Below the pieces are notes generated by a model. It was not told the DNA's origin and searched no databases. It saw only the letters and a program-made list of their open reading frames with translations. A DNA stretch of 64,000 bases from Pedobacter psychrodurus (lineage in GTDB: Bacteria; Bacteroidota; Bacteroidia; Sphingobacteriales; Sphingobacteriaceae). Made by a program: the position numbers and the translations under genes. Positions 26,448 to 35,478 of the stretch are shown one piece after another (position 1 is the stretch's first letter; every line of letters begins with the position of its first letter). Location of the stretch: positions 248,001-312,000 of the forward strand of contig NZ_SJSO01000005.1 of assembly GCF_004331735.1 (NCBI RefSeq), written 5' to 3'.

Positions 26448-27618
26448 TGCTTTGCGTATTTTTATAAAACTGTTCTATACTTTCGTTTAAATTGATCAAC
26501 TGTGTATCGCTTAAATCGCCCATTGTTGGCGTTTGGATAAAATGTTTGGTCAGGGTTTTGGCCAGGGCTTCGTTAATGCCTGTTTTCTCCATTAGTACCT
26601 GAGCAAATTTGCTGTCGATATCGTTGGTCTTTAGGTAATACCTGGCCCTTAAGTACTCCATAAAGTAATTGATCTTTTTTAAGGCTATATCGAGATTGTT
26701 GCGTTCGTGGTAATAAACGCTACCAACTACATTAACAAAAGCCAATGAAGAATTGGTAAGCGGATCGGCGATTGGGATAATTCTTTGCCTGCGCTTAATG
26801 TCGTATAAGACAAAAATTATCAAACTAAATATGGCCAGATAGTATGCAAACTCCAGTTCAGGATGTTTAAAGAATACCCTGAGCATGTCGGTAGTGGTGT
26901 TCTTTTGCGCAGAAAAATATTCATCAAAAATGAGTTGCTTATTTCCGTGCAAATAACTCAAGGTTTTAGCGGCATATTCTGCGCCATATTTATCCAGCAG
27001 ATTAAAATTAGTGTAAAAGCCTGGCTCGGCAATCAGGTAAAGATTACCCTTGCCATAGTTATAACGGATAAAATTTGGCCTATTATTACCATTTACCCCA
27101 AGTATTGTGGTTTTACTGGTGTCAACTTTACTGAAATACTGGCTGCCAATGCCTCTTTCAAAACCATAGTTCGCATCAGTTTTTAATTCTGGATTGGTGA
27201 AATTTAAGATACTTCCTTCAGGAGCCATTGCGGTAGAAGTTTGCACTTTAAGTTCCTTCCTTATTTTTCCTAAATCGTAAGTGGCTATAAATACATCGTT
27301 ACCCGCTTGCATATATTTTATCAACTGTTCAAGATCAGTTTTGCTAATATCTGTTTTTTGCGCAACGATTATATAAGCGGTTTTATTGAATTTTTTAGAT
27401 TTTAAAGTGGTGTAAACGGCAGTTTTGGACTGTTGAATACTTGCCAATGGTAAAATATCTTTGATTCTATTGTATAAGATATATGTTCCGTAAGGGATTT
27501 TATCCTTAGTGGCATAGGTTGGTGCCCAGTTTGTAGGCGTTGGCTTGTTATACTGCGCAATTAAATAACCCAAGATTAGAATGGAACCGATAATCAGATA
27601 TAATTTGTAGCCTTTCAT
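26428..27618 (-). CDS. DUF4350 domain-containing membrane protein
   Basis: A 396-residue protein. N-terminal membrane span (about 4-22), a periplasmic domain with the DUF4350 layout (KIPYGTYILYNRIKDILP, IKYMQAGNDVFIATYDLG, NYGKGNLYLIAEPGFYTNF), a second span (FAYYLAIFSLIIFVLYDI) and a helical cytosolic tail. The function of DUF4350 is not known; the family is found with MoxR/DUF58 genes. It overlaps the DUF4129 stop by four bases (ATGA). Confidence 0.85.
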   Translation of the reverse strand: MKGYKLYLIIGSILILGYLIAQYNKPTPTNWAPTYATKDKIPYGTYILYNRIKDILPLASIQQSKTAVYTTLKSKKFNKTAYIIVAQKTDISKTDLEQLIKYMQAGNDVFIATYDLGKIRKELKVQTSTAMAPEGSILNFTNPELKTDANYGFERGIGSQYFSKVDTSKTTILGVNGNNRPNFIRYNYGKGNLYLIAEPGFYTNFNLLDKYGAEYAAKTLSYLHGNKQLIFDEYFSAQKNTTTDMLRVFFKHPELEFAYYLAIFSLIIFVLYDIKRRQRIIPIADPLTNSSLAFVNVVGSVYYHERNNLDIALKKINYFMEYLRARYYLKTNDIDSKFAQVLMEKTGINEALAKTLTKHFIQTPTMGDLSDTQLINLNESIEQFYKNTQSNGTRTV

Positions 27619-28343
27619 TTAATCTGATTGTTAAACTGGTTAAACGATTGGTTAATGGGGTCGAATTTCACTTCATCGATAGGGAAATCGCCATACCAGA
27701 TATAATCGAACTGTAGGGTAAGTTGGCTAAAATCGTTTCTAAGCTCTGGCTTACTGATTTCCATTAAATAATTATAATTGGTTTTATCGGGTTGCCATTG
27801 GATAATTTCGGCATCACTCAATTTTTTTAATGCCCTCAAGTACAAAAGCCTAACTGCTAAACGGAATTTTCTTTCGGCAACTAATCTTTGTAATTCCTGT
27901 TCATAGTCTATCTCGTGGATGTTTTCGGTAATTACATCGTATGAAAGGATTGTTTCTTTTGATTTTTTAGTGAAGATTTTTTCAGCACCAATAACTTTGA
28001 TTATAATGAATAGGATTAGCGCAACACCAAGTCCGATAAAAATATACCTGGAAAAAATGTTAGATGCCGCTCCCTGAAACAGCTCGCCAATTATATCCCA
28101 AAACCATAACCAAAATTTATCCCAAAGCGATAACTGTTGTTGACCTATTTCGTCGTACTGAAACTCTTTTTGCTCTCTGTAATTGCTTATGGCCTCTTTA
28201 TCAAATTTTGATGCCACAACCTTGCTGCTATCTGTTTTAATTATAGTAGTTACAGGTTTAGGCTTAACAGTCTGTGCTTTGCTGATTACCGGAATAAAAA
28301 ACAAAAGAGAAACAAGAAGATATCGGAATAGTGCAGGCTGCAT
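27615..28343 (-). CDS. DUF4129 domain-containing protein
   Basis: A 242-residue exported or membrane protein: signal-like MQPALFRYLLVSLLFFIPVI, then a linker, a membrane span (YIFIGLGVALILFIIIKVIG) and the C-terminal DUF4129 domain (RKFRLAVRLLYLRALKKLSD to LQFDYIWYGDFPID). The start at 28343 is chosen because it opens the signal peptide one base after the preceding stop; the longer frame to 28391 overlaps that gene. DUF4129 accompanies MoxR systems in many phyla. Confidence 0.87.
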   Translation of the reverse strand: MQPALFRYLLVSLLFFIPVISKAQTVKPKPVTTIIKTDSSKVVASKFDKEAISNYREQKEFQYDEIGQQQLSLWDKFWLWFWDIIGELFQGAASNIFSRYIFIGLGVALILFIIIKVIGAEKIFTKKSKETILSYDVITENIHEIDYEQELQRLVAERKFRLAVRLLYLRALKKLSDAEIIQWQPDKTNYNYLMEISKPELRNDFSQLTLQFDYIWYGDFPIDEVKFDPINQSFNQFNNQIK

Positions 28344-28344
28344 T

Positions 28345-29229
28345 TTAATATTCTTCAGGTCTGGTGTCTGTAGGTTTTTCGGTATTGCCAAAGTTAGAAA
28401 TCCTTTCCATTAAGCCGGTGCTTTCTTTTTGTTCAACCAAACTAAAATAGGCCAATGAAATGGTAATGATGGGGATGATGGTAAACACCTGGCACAATGA
28501 CTGCAAAACAGTTGTAATCATGGTAAGAGTTACTGACATGTGTGGGGTTTTATGCGTAAACATACCAATCATATTAAATAAAGTTGTAGGTAAAATGATC
28601 ATGCTCATACAGGCATAAACAATAATCCATACCACGATCAGTGTGCCAAATGTAATCCAGAAATTATCTTTGATAATTTTGAAGCTCCTGTTAAATGAAT
28701 AACCTAATGAACCATTTTCGATTACCATTATTGGGAACATCATGGCAATAAAGGGGAATAGCCAGAAGCCAGGTACAAGGCAAAACATAAAGGCAATACA
28801 TAACAGGATAATTAATAGAATAGAGCTGCCAAATAGCCTGAAGAAGTAATACTTAAAGTATCCCCAAACCTCATCTATGGTTGGTGTTTGGTTACCTTTC
28901 TGCACGTAAATGGCGATATAAGAAAGTATGGCAACACTCATACTGGCATAGGTTGCCAAAGAGAATAAAATGGATAAGAAATATTCTAATCCATATATGT
29001 TTGAAAACCCGAGCCCAGAAGTGTTTTTTCCATTACCAATGGTATTGATAATGTTAACCATTTTGTATTGTTGCAATAACATGGTTAACATACTCGCCAG
29101 CACAAATAAACCACAAAACGTAAAATAAATTTTAATGAGGGGCTTAAAATTTTGACGCATGAAAGTAAAGGTATCGTTGATCACCTGTCCGAAATCTCTT
29201 CTTTTCTTAAATTCAATTTTCCCTAGCAT
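28345..29229 (-). CDS. Polytopic membrane protein of the MoxR/DUF58 cluster
   Basis: 294 residues with about six hydrophobic spans, starting MLGKIEFKKRRDFGQVINDT, followed by YFTFCGLFVLASMLTMLL, LLCIAFMFCLVPGFWLFPF and ITFGTLIVVWIIVYACMSM. It is a conserved Bacteroidota type without an assigned function. One-base gaps to both neighbours show tight operon structure. Confidence 0.8.
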   Translation of the reverse strand: MLGKIEFKKRRDFGQVINDTFTFMRQNFKPLIKIYFTFCGLFVLASMLTMLLQQYKMVNIINTIGNGKNTSGLGFSNIYGLEYFLSILFSLATYASMSVAILSYIAIYVQKGNQTPTIDEVWGYFKYYFFRLFGSSILLIILLCIAFMFCLVPGFWLFPFIAMMFPIMVIENGSLGYSFNRSFKIIKDNFWITFGTLIVVWIIVYACMSMIILPTTLFNMIGMFTHKTPHMSVTLTMITTVLQSLCQVFTIIPIITISLAYFSLVEQKESTGLMERISNFGNTEKPTDTRPEEY

Positions 29230-29230
29230 G

Positions 29231-30184
29231 TTAATTTAGTGTTGCTTGTTTATTGTAGATTTTTATGGGGTAAATAAATACATACCAAATAATGAATGCT
29301 GCAGAAGATAATAAAATGAGCATACTTAACCATAAAGGCATTTCAGTATGTCGCGTAACAAAACTTTCAAAAAATGCTGCAACGATAAAAATTGGTATCA
29401 GGCCAATTACAATTTTTAATCCATCTTTGGTCCCTTTTACTACAGAAGCCATACGGGTATAGGTTTTGGGAAATAAAAGGCTATTGCCTAAGATTAAACC
29501 AGCCGCGCCTGCCAAAACAATTGCCGATATTTCTAATGTTCCGTGAATCCAAATAACCAGAACCGATTGAAAGCCCAAGCCTTTACTAAAAAAGAAATAT
29601 TGGAACGAGCCGAGCATCACTCCATTTCTGAATAATGAAACGATAGAGCCAAATGAAAATATAATGCCCAAAACAAAGGTGTATAGCGCAACATAAATAT
29701 TATTAGCTCCAATTTGCATAAACATCATCAACTCATTAGGCTGTTTATAAACCCCAAACGGATCACCTTTGGCAATGTTTTCGTTTGTCATATTCACATA
29801 ACCATCGCCCATAATCAATCGCACAAAGGTATCATCGTATTTGGCTGATAAAGCGCCAATGGCACAAGAAACCAAGAAAAATGCCAGTGCATAAAATACC
29901 TGTTTTCTGTGTTGTAGAAAAATTAAGGGGAGTTCTGTTTTCCAGAAATGGATAAACCGGTTCGATTTTTCCTTTTTGTTTTTGTAAACGGATTGATGTA
30001 ATTTAGAGGCTAAGCCATTGAGATAGGCTGTGGTTTTCGAATTTGGATAAAACGTTTTTGAGTAAGCCAAATCGTTAGTGATTTCGATAAACTGATTGGC
30101 CACTTCATCAGGATTTGCCTGTTGCATGGAATCATAATGTTGCCACTTCTTCGAATTCTGTTTAACAAATAATGCTTCTCTCAT
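29231..30184 (-). CDS. SpoIIM/DUF95 family membrane protein (stage II sporulation protein M-like)
   Basis: A 317-residue protein with a helical N-terminal region of about 110 residues and five or so membrane spans: VFYALAFFLVSCAIGALSA, IYVALYTFVLGIIFSFGSI, IWIHGTLEISAIVLAGAAG (the signature HGxxE of this family) and a C-terminal pair. SpoIIM-like proteins occur outside sporulators as part of MoxR/RDD clusters. It is the first gene of the six-gene operon. Confidence 0.88.
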   Translation of the reverse strand: MREALFVKQNSKKWQHYDSMQQANPDEVANQFIEITNDLAYSKTFYPNSKTTAYLNGLASKLHQSVYKNKKEKSNRFIHFWKTELPLIFLQHRKQVFYALAFFLVSCAIGALSAKYDDTFVRLIMGDGYVNMTNENIAKGDPFGVYKQPNELMMFMQIGANNIYVALYTFVLGIIFSFGSIVSLFRNGVMLGSFQYFFFSKGLGFQSVLVIWIHGTLEISAIVLAGAAGLILGNSLLFPKTYTRMASVVKGTKDGLKIVIGLIPIFIVAAFFESFVTRHTEMPLWLSMLILLSSAAFIIWYVFIYPIKIYNKQATLN

Positions 30185-30372
30185 TTAAAGGCCTTACCAA
30201 ATCTCGGGTTAAAATAGCTAATTTTTTATAGAAATGAAACCAACATTATTTTCAAATCGTTTAACCAATCTGAACAAAGATACATAGATGAACAAACTAA
30301 ATATGAAAATATAAGAAAACTTTAGTTTAAAAAAATAAAGATCGGCCTACAGCTATTATCTTTAAAAAAAAT

Positions 30373-30380
30373 TATGTTTG
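30373..30380 (+). promoter_or_regulatory. -7 box TATGTTTG abutting the RDD gene start
   Basis: Exact TAnnTTTG match only 3 nt before the ATG at 30384, so transcription would begin at or near the first codon. A -33 TTG is not seen. Confidence 0.45.
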
Positions 30381-30383
30381 AAT

Positions 30384-31127
30384 ATGGATAGCATCAGAAT
30401 TAGCACTGCTCAAAATATTGATATTGATTACGAAATTGCTGGCCTTGGCGAGCGTATAGCCGCAAGGTGTATCGATTTGGCTGGATTTGTAATCCTCGCT
30501 GTAATTACCTTAGTGGTAATGGGTGCCGCACAAATGGCAATGTCGGGAAGTGCAGCCATGGTTGTTTTTTTTATTTTCTTGGCAATTTTTGCTTTCTACG
30601 ACCTGGTTTGTGAAATCACTATGGATGGCCAAACTTTGGGAAAGAAAGTATTAAAGATAAAGGTAATAAGCATCGATGGCACACAACCCACTATTGGGCA
30701 GTATATTTCTAGGTGGTTATTTCGGATAATTGATTTCGGTTTCCCCTTTGGCTGGGGCGTTGTTGCGCTGGTTTCTGTAGCGATAACTAAAAACCATCAA
30801 CGATTGGGCGATATACTGGCTAAAACAACGCTGATTAAAACTAAACCAAGAACTGAATTTTCTAATGTGGCCTTCAGTTTTAATTTGCCTGAAGAATATG
30901 AACCGCAGTTTAAAGAGGTTTTGCATTTAAATGATAGAGATATAGAACTGATACACGAAGTGTTAACTGGATATTACCAAACGGGAAATGCCGACCTGAT
31001 TTATGCCATGGCAGGCAAGACCAAAGAACATATTTTTGTAACTATCCCTAGCGGGATGAACGAGTTACAGTTTTTAGAGGCAGTATTAAAGGATTATAAT
31101 CACCTTACAGCCAATATGAGTGTTTAG
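30384..31127 (+). CDS. RDD family membrane protein
   Basis: A 247-residue membrane protein with the RDD domain at residues 20-150: GLGERIAARCIDLAGFVILA, YDLVCEITMDGQTLGKKVLKIKV and NHQRLGDILAKTTLI, covering three or more spans. A C-terminal cytosolic part of about 90 residues follows (LHLNDRDIELIHEVLTGYY). It is divergent from the SpoIIM operon, a common arrangement. The TTG at 30378 is set aside in favour of the ATG at 30384. It converges with DUF2752, with a four-base overlap of the stops. Confidence 0.9.
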   Translation: MDSIRISTAQNIDIDYEIAGLGERIAARCIDLAGFVILAVITLVVMGAAQMAMSGSAAMVVFFIFLAIFAFYDLVCEITMDGQTLGKKVLKIKVISIDGTQPTIGQYISRWLFRIIDFGFPFGWGVVALVSVAITKNHQRLGDILAKTTLIKTKPRTEFSNVAFSFNLPEEYEPQFKEVLHLNDRDIELIHEVLTGYYQTGNADLIYAMAGKTKEHIFVTIPSGMNELQFLEAVLKDYNHLTANMSV

Positions 31128-31450
31128 CTAAAGAACATTTTATGAAAATAGCTGATCAGTGTAAAATTACCGATTACGATAACCAATATTCTAAAAATAA
31201 AGGAACGTTGCTTGATCTGGAACTTATACAATAAGCCAGCTGAGATAAATAAAAACAATAGCGGGATAGTAGGTGGATAAAGCGACCAGCTTTTTGATAA
31301 ATCGCCTTGAAGAAGGGCGATAAAAGATCTTTGAAAGCCACAACCTGGACAGTCGATTCCTGTTAAGGCTTTAAATGGGCAGGTGATTAAATGATTTTGC
31401 AGCCAATCAACAAAGTTGATTAAGCTGCAAAATATAAATATGATAAACAT
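31124..31450 (-). CDS. DUF2752 domain-containing membrane protein
   Basis: A 108-residue membrane protein. The DUF2752 signature is TGIDCPGCGFQRSFIALLQG (about 30-49), with the paired Cys and Gly-Cys-Gly, between an N-terminal and two C-terminal spans. The function is unknown. It follows the DUF5684 gene by 8 nt and is probably cotranscribed. Confidence 0.88.
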   Translation of the reverse strand: MFIIFIFCSLINFVDWLQNHLITCPFKALTGIDCPGCGFQRSFIALLQGDLSKSWSLYPPTIPLLFLFISAGLLYKFQIKQRSFIFRILVIVIGNFTLISYFHKMFFS

Positions 31451-31458
31451 TCCTTGAA

Positions 31459-31947
31459 TTATACTACTGGTGGAGGAGTATCGTTTGGAGTGTCTTGATT
31501 ACCGAATGGTTTGTTAAATGGATTATTTGGGTTATTGAAAGGGTTGTTACCAAAACCGCCATTTTGTGCTTCTGCTGCCGATGGACCTAAATATTTAGCA
31601 TCGCCAAAACCTAAAATTGGCCAAAAAATAAATGGAAGTATAACTAAACCAACAGTAAAGCCTTCTGATTTCCCAAAGCTTTTACTTACTAAATTGTAAA
31701 GCCAAATTGCAAATACAATGTTTACACAAGGGATAATTAGCCATAGAATCCAGATCATTGGTTTGCCAACGATTTCTAGTAAAATGATCAAATTGTAGAT
31801 CGGAATAATTGCTGCCCAACCTGGTTTACCAGCCTTTTCGAAGGCTTTCCACATCCCAGCAATCGCAACAACAATTATTGCCAGGTAAATAATTCCGCCT
31901 ACCAGCCCAATACCTGCGGCTAATCCGCCTCCTTCATACTCATTCAT
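31459..31947 (-). CDS. DUF5684-like multi-span membrane protein
   Basis: A 162-residue protein with about four hydrophobic spans and a Pro/Asn-rich C-terminal tail. The conserved segment is GMWKAFEKAGKPGWAAIIP followed by YNLIILLEIVGKPMIWILW and AIWLYNLVSKSFGKSEGFT, as in DUF5684 proteins and in N-terminal segments of some signal peptidases. No catalytic residues of a peptidase were seen. Function unknown. Confidence 0.8.
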   Translation of the reverse strand: MNEYEGGGLAAGIGLVGGIIYLAIIVVAIAGMWKAFEKAGKPGWAAIIPIYNLIILLEIVGKPMIWILWLIIPCVNIVFAIWLYNLVSKSFGKSEGFTVGLVILPFIFWPILGFGDAKYLGPSAAEAQNGGFGNNPFNNPNNPFNKPFGNQDTPNDTPPPVV

Positions 31948-32037
31948 AATTTTTTCTGTTTTTAAAAGGTGATTAATTTAAATAGTTGATCTAAAGTAAT
32001 TTTTTTAATTTAAAAACAGAATAAATAAGAGGTTAAA

Positions 32038-32763
32038 TTATTCCAACACATTGGCCACTTTTGCTGATAAAGCTTCGGCCCATTCGGCATACATTTTACC
32101 GCTGGGATGCAGTCCATCGTCGGCAACGAGCGCAATATCGGTTGTTGCCTTTCTCGACGCAGGCGTTATATTCGTATAGTTTACACCCGCTGCAAGGGTG
32201 ATTTCTTGATTTGCCGCATTAAAACTGTCAATTTCGGCGGCAATGGTTTGAGGATCTCTGCCTGAGTTTCTACCAAAAGGAGTAGCACCCCAATCGGGAA
32301 TAGAAACCACAAAAACTTTACTTTTATCGCCACCGGCAAAAGTAATTGCCGTTTGTAACAATTCTGCGAACTCTTTTTTATAGGTATTTATTGGGTAGCC
32401 GCGGTATTGATTGTTTACACCGATCAAAAGTGTAACAAAGCTATAGGTTCCGGTTAAATTCTCTTTTTTTATGGCAGATTGAAGTTCATCGGTAGTCCAG
32501 CCGGTAACCGCAATAATTTTTGGGTTTGTTACACTTTTACTTTTGGCTTTTAACAGGCTTTGAAGCTGATAAGGGAAAGATTCTGCCTGTTTAACCGATT
32601 GGCCAATGGTATAAGAATCGCCGAGAGCTAGGTAAGTAAAATTACCTTCGCCATTTGGTGAAGCTGTTGTTCGATCAATAACTGGTTCAATGGGCATGGG
32701 CTGTTGTTTTGTACAGCCCGAAGTTAAGAAAGAAAATAAAATGGCGCTTAATAAAATCTTCAT
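32038..32763 (-). CDS. SGNH/GDSL-family lipoprotein hydrolase
   Basis: A 241-residue esterase-type lipoprotein. Signal peptide with lipobox LTSGC (acyl-Cys 17). The block I nucleophile is ALGDSYT (Ser50), the block III GxN is IGVNNQY (Asn117), and the block V catalytic Asp-His is DDGLHPSG (Asp216, His219). Substrates may be acetylated sugars or lipids; nothing here decides. It is downstream of lipB on the same strand, 45 nt away. Confidence 0.9.
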   Translation of the reverse strand: MKILLSAILFSFLTSGCTKQQPMPIEPVIDRTTASPNGEGNFTYLALGDSYTIGQSVKQAESFPYQLQSLLKAKSKSVTNPKIIAVTGWTTDELQSAIKKENLTGTYSFVTLLIGVNNQYRGYPINTYKKEFAELLQTAITFAGGDKSKVFVVSIPDWGATPFGRNSGRDPQTIAAEIDSFNAANQEITLAAGVNYTNITPASRKATTDIALVADDGLHPSGKMYAEWAEALSAKVANVLE

Positions 32764-32808
32764 AGTTTACTTTACGAAGTAATATTCGACTTAGTTTTAT
32801 TCTGCCTG

Positions 32809-33543
32809 TTAAATAAGCTTCATTTTAAAAAGTTTGGCAATGTGGTTTTTTAACTTTGCTTTTACTTCTTCCATGTCTAAGTTATAACCCAGTTCTTTTG
32901 CTAAAGAAGTTACAGCCTTATCATCTATCCCGCAGGGCACAATATTTTTAAAGTAATCTAAATCTACATTTACATTAAATGCAAAACCATGCATGGTAAC
33001 CCAGCGGCTGCAACGAACACCCATGGCGCATACCTTGCGTGCCTTTTCGTTATCGGCATCTAACCAAACACCTGTAAAACCAGGATAACGGCCTGCTTCT
33101 ATCCCATAATCTTTTAAGGTAAGGATAACGGCTTCCTCCAGTGTGCGTAAATATAAATGGATATCAGTAAAGAAATTGTCAAGATCAAGAATAGGGTAAC
33201 CCACAATCTGTCCGGGACCATGATAGGTAATATCGCCACCCCGGTTTATCTTATAATAGGTTGCATGTTTATCCTTTAATCCCTGCTCATCTAATAATAA
33301 ATTTTCAGGATGCCCGCTTTTACCTAAAGTGTACACGTGTGGGTGTTCGCAAAATATAAGATGGTTTGGGGTAGGCTTATTGGTGTTGTTTACTCGGTTT
33401 TCTGTTTTAATGGCCACCGTTTTATTTAGTAAATCTTCCTGTTTATCCCAGGCTTCCTGGTAGTCTGTTAAGCCCCAGTCTGTAAAAGTAGTTGGCACTA
33501 AACCTATTGCAATTGCTTTTTCCGCTGTCTCGTTCATCTCCAT
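32809..33543 (-). CDS. lipB: Octanoyl-[acyl-carrier-protein]:protein N-octanoyltransferase
   Basis: Transfers the octanoyl group from ACP to lipoyl domains, the first step of lipoate synthesis. 244 residues; RGGDITYHGPGQIVGYPILD is the family signature, and the catalytic pair is Lys170 (RKVCAMGVR) and Cys204 (IVPCGI). Start at the ATG that begins MEMNETA; MNETA two codons later is possible. It lies 5 nt downstream of a phosphopantetheinyl transferase gene, which makes holo-ACP, the carrier LipB uses. Confidence 0.96.
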   Translation of the reverse strand: MEMNETAEKAIAIGLVPTTFTDWGLTDYQEAWDKQEDLLNKTVAIKTENRVNNTNKPTPNHLIFCEHPHVYTLGKSGHPENLLLDEQGLKDKHATYYKINRGGDITYHGPGQIVGYPILDLDNFFTDIHLYLRTLEEAVILTLKDYGIEAGRYPGFTGVWLDADNEKARKVCAMGVRCSRWVTMHGFAFNVNVDLDYFKNIVPCGIDDKAVTSLAKELGYNLDMEEVKAKLKNHIAKLFKMKLI

Positions 33544-33548
33544 TTATT

Positions 33549-34196
33549 TTAAGAATTGCTGGCTACATAGCCTAACATGTAACTATCTTTAGTTTTAAAG
33601 TAATTAACGGTCAGCTCTCGTGTACCTGTTGGCAGTTCTACCAATGCATTTAATGAGCCTTCGTTTTTTAGCTTAAAAGGTTTAATATGGATATGCTGTT
33701 TAAATTCTAAACCTTTTTTCCCATGCCACTTATAAATGGCCTCTTTAGCACACCATGCTACATATAAGCCATCAGTATTATCTCCAATCTGTTTTTGGGC
33801 AAGCTCTACGTCGTTTAAAAACTTGTGTTTAATGCTTTTTATTTTGTGCTTAATTAGTTCAATATCAACACCAACAGGATGATCTTTGCTAATCATTACA
33901 GCAGCATAATCATAAGAATGGCTTAACGAAATATGATAGTCTGAATTAACCAGATAGGGCTTTCCATGTTCATCAAACTGACAATCGATATACTCAGTTG
34001 TATTCAGCATTGTTCTTAATAGCAATCTGGTACTTAACCAATGCAACAACCGCTTGCCACTATTTAACGACGAAATAATATCACGTTCATGCTGCTTAAG
34101 CTGCAGTCCGGCCAACAACTCTTCTTCCGTTTCCTCAATTTTCCAAATTGCTAAAACAGAATGCTGATCAATATTTTTATTGTAAATTATTGGCAT
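33549..34196 (-). CDS. 4'-phosphopantetheinyl transferase superfamily protein
   Basis: Attaches phosphopantetheine from CoA to carrier proteins. 215 residues, with the Sfp-type split motifs: HISLSHSYDYAAV, GVDIE (Asp111, Glu113 for metal) and WCAKEAIYK (148-156). It could serve ACP of fatty acid synthesis or a secondary carrier protein; no biosynthetic cluster is next to it. First gene of the operon PPTase-lipB-GDSL. Confidence 0.92.
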   Translation of the reverse strand: MPIIYNKNIDQHSVLAIWKIEETEEELLAGLQLKQHERDIISSLNSGKRLLHWLSTRLLLRTMLNTTEYIDCQFDEHGKPYLVNSDYHISLSHSYDYAAVMISKDHPVGVDIELIKHKIKSIKHKFLNDVELAQKQIGDNTDGLYVAWCAKEAIYKWHGKKGLEFKQHIHIKPFKLKNEGSLNALVELPTGTRELTVNYFKTKDSYMLGYVASNS

Positions 34197-34267
34197 TGAT
34201 TAAATTGGAGATTACATGCAAAATTATCTTAAATAAATGATAATTTAGGCCAAAAATACGTATAAAA

Positions 34268-34804
34268 ATGATATTATCTGATAGCAGGATATTAGAAGAA
34301 ATTGAGAAGGGAACAATCATCATTGAGCCTTTTAAACGCGAATGTTTAGGGACCAACTCTTATGATGTTCATTTAGGGAAATACCTGGCTACATATAAAA
34401 GCCGTGTGCTTGATGCTAAGGCGCACAACGAAATCGAACATTTTGAAATTCCTAAAGATGGATATATCCTTCATCCAGGCACGCTATATCTTGGTGTTAC
34501 TGTAGAATATACTGAAACGCACGGGCATGTGCCTTTTTTAGAGGGGAAAAGCAGCACTGGCCGCCTAGGTATCGATATCCATGCAACAGCAGGTAAGGGT
34601 GATGTTGGTTTTTGTAATACCTGGACATTAGAAATATCGGTAGCGCAACCTGTGAAAATTTATGCAGGAATGCCTATTGGCCAATTGATTTATTTTGTGG
34701 TTGAAGGTAAGATTGAAACGATGTACAATTCAAAAGGTAACGCTAAGTACAACAATAAAACCACCAGGCCCGTAGAAAGCATGATGTGGAAAAATAAGTT
34801 CTAG
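34268..34804 (+). CDS. dcd: dCTP deaminase
   Basis: Deaminates dCTP to dUTP for thymidylate synthesis. A 178-residue trimeric dUTPase-fold enzyme with LGTNSYDVHLG (dCTP binding), EGKSSTGRLGI (active-site loop with the catalytic Glu near 99), TAGKGDVGFCNTWTLEI and IGQLIYF. It is monocistronic and divergent from the PPTase operon. Followed by a 560-nt gap with dispersed repeats. Confidence 0.95.
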   Translation: MILSDSRILEEIEKGTIIIEPFKRECLGTNSYDVHLGKYLATYKSRVLDAKAHNEIEHFEIPKDGYILHPGTLYLGVTVEYTETHGHVPFLEGKSSTGRLGIDIHATAGKGDVGFCNTWTLEISVAQPVKIYAGMPIGQLIYFVVEGKIETMYNSKGNAKYNNKTTRPVESMMWKNKF

Positions 34805-34880
34805 TGATAAGTGCCTTCTTTGCATTAAAATTAAGTTATACAGACTATCCGAATCGCTTAGAATAAAAGAGTTTATTTGG

Positions 34881-35040
34881 TTTTTGGAAATGAAAGCTAG
34901 TGTGCTGTGGCTGCTGTAGTCCCGCCATTCGCTGTGGTCCCGATAGAAACCTGTGAAACAAGCAAGCACACCAAAATGTAACATAAACCGGTGCTTAAAT
35001 CGGGAGCCGTCGCCGCTGTCGGGTTTATTAACAAGGGGGT
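34881..35040. repeat. Dispersed structured repeat, copy 2
   Basis: Contains an outer stem CCCGAT / ATCGGG and an inner stem AAGCAC / GTGCTT, with CCGATAGAAACCTGTGAAAC before the inner stem. The same order occurs at 56758-56907. An open frame on the minus strand (34730-34984) is a by-product. Confidence 0.65.
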
Positions 35041-35186
35041 GTTTTCTGGGGCACTAAACATTGTTTCTAAACCCGATTGTCGTGAATGCCGATTTTTTCG
35101 ATCGGCAGAAACAAAAGCGGGGCTGGTGAGGCCAAGTAGATCAGAACCCCTCATTTCCAAATCAGTAGGGTGAAAGAATTTTTTTG

Positions 35187-35295
35187 TTTTTGGAAATGAA
35201 AGCTAGTGTGCTGTGGCTGCTGTAGTCCCGCCATTCGCTGTGGTCCTGATAGAAAATCGGGAGCCGCCGCTGCTGTCGGGTTTATTGAACAGCGG
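35187..35295. repeat. Dispersed structured repeat, copy 2', internally deleted
   Basis: About 67 nt from TTTTTGGAAATGAAAGC to TGATAGAAA match copy 2 at one change, then the sequence jumps to ATCGGGAGCCG. A 49-nt interior holding the AAGCAC/GTGCTT hairpin is missing. Confidence 0.65.
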
Positions 35296-35478
35296 TTCTT
35301 TTCTCAAAAATATAAATAGATCTCCCTAAATTTAAAGAGGCTTTAAAACTACATTTACAGTTATTGCATGAGGGTTCTTAAATATGGATGGCTCAGCCTT
35401 GTCAATTTTCATGGTAACTTCATAAAAGTATGCCTTAGGTTTTGTACCTTGACACGTATTTATTTGTTACCTAACCAC

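Larger units (their letters stand above)
34805..35478. other. Gene-free spacer between dcd and the macroglobulin/plug gene
   Basis: Apart from the two repeat copies I see no credible coding sequence. A frame from 35368 in phase with the next gene is discounted because the ATG at 35479 opens the signal-like segment. Confidence 0.5.

Noticed and set aside
34730-34984. 84-codon minus-strand frame with VLACFTGFYR
   Set aside because: Shares this string with a frame at 56596-56862 only because both cross the same dispersed repeat.
35368-35478. Longer start of the macroglobulin/plug gene
   Set aside because: The added residues are not signal-like, whereas the ATG at 35479 opens one.
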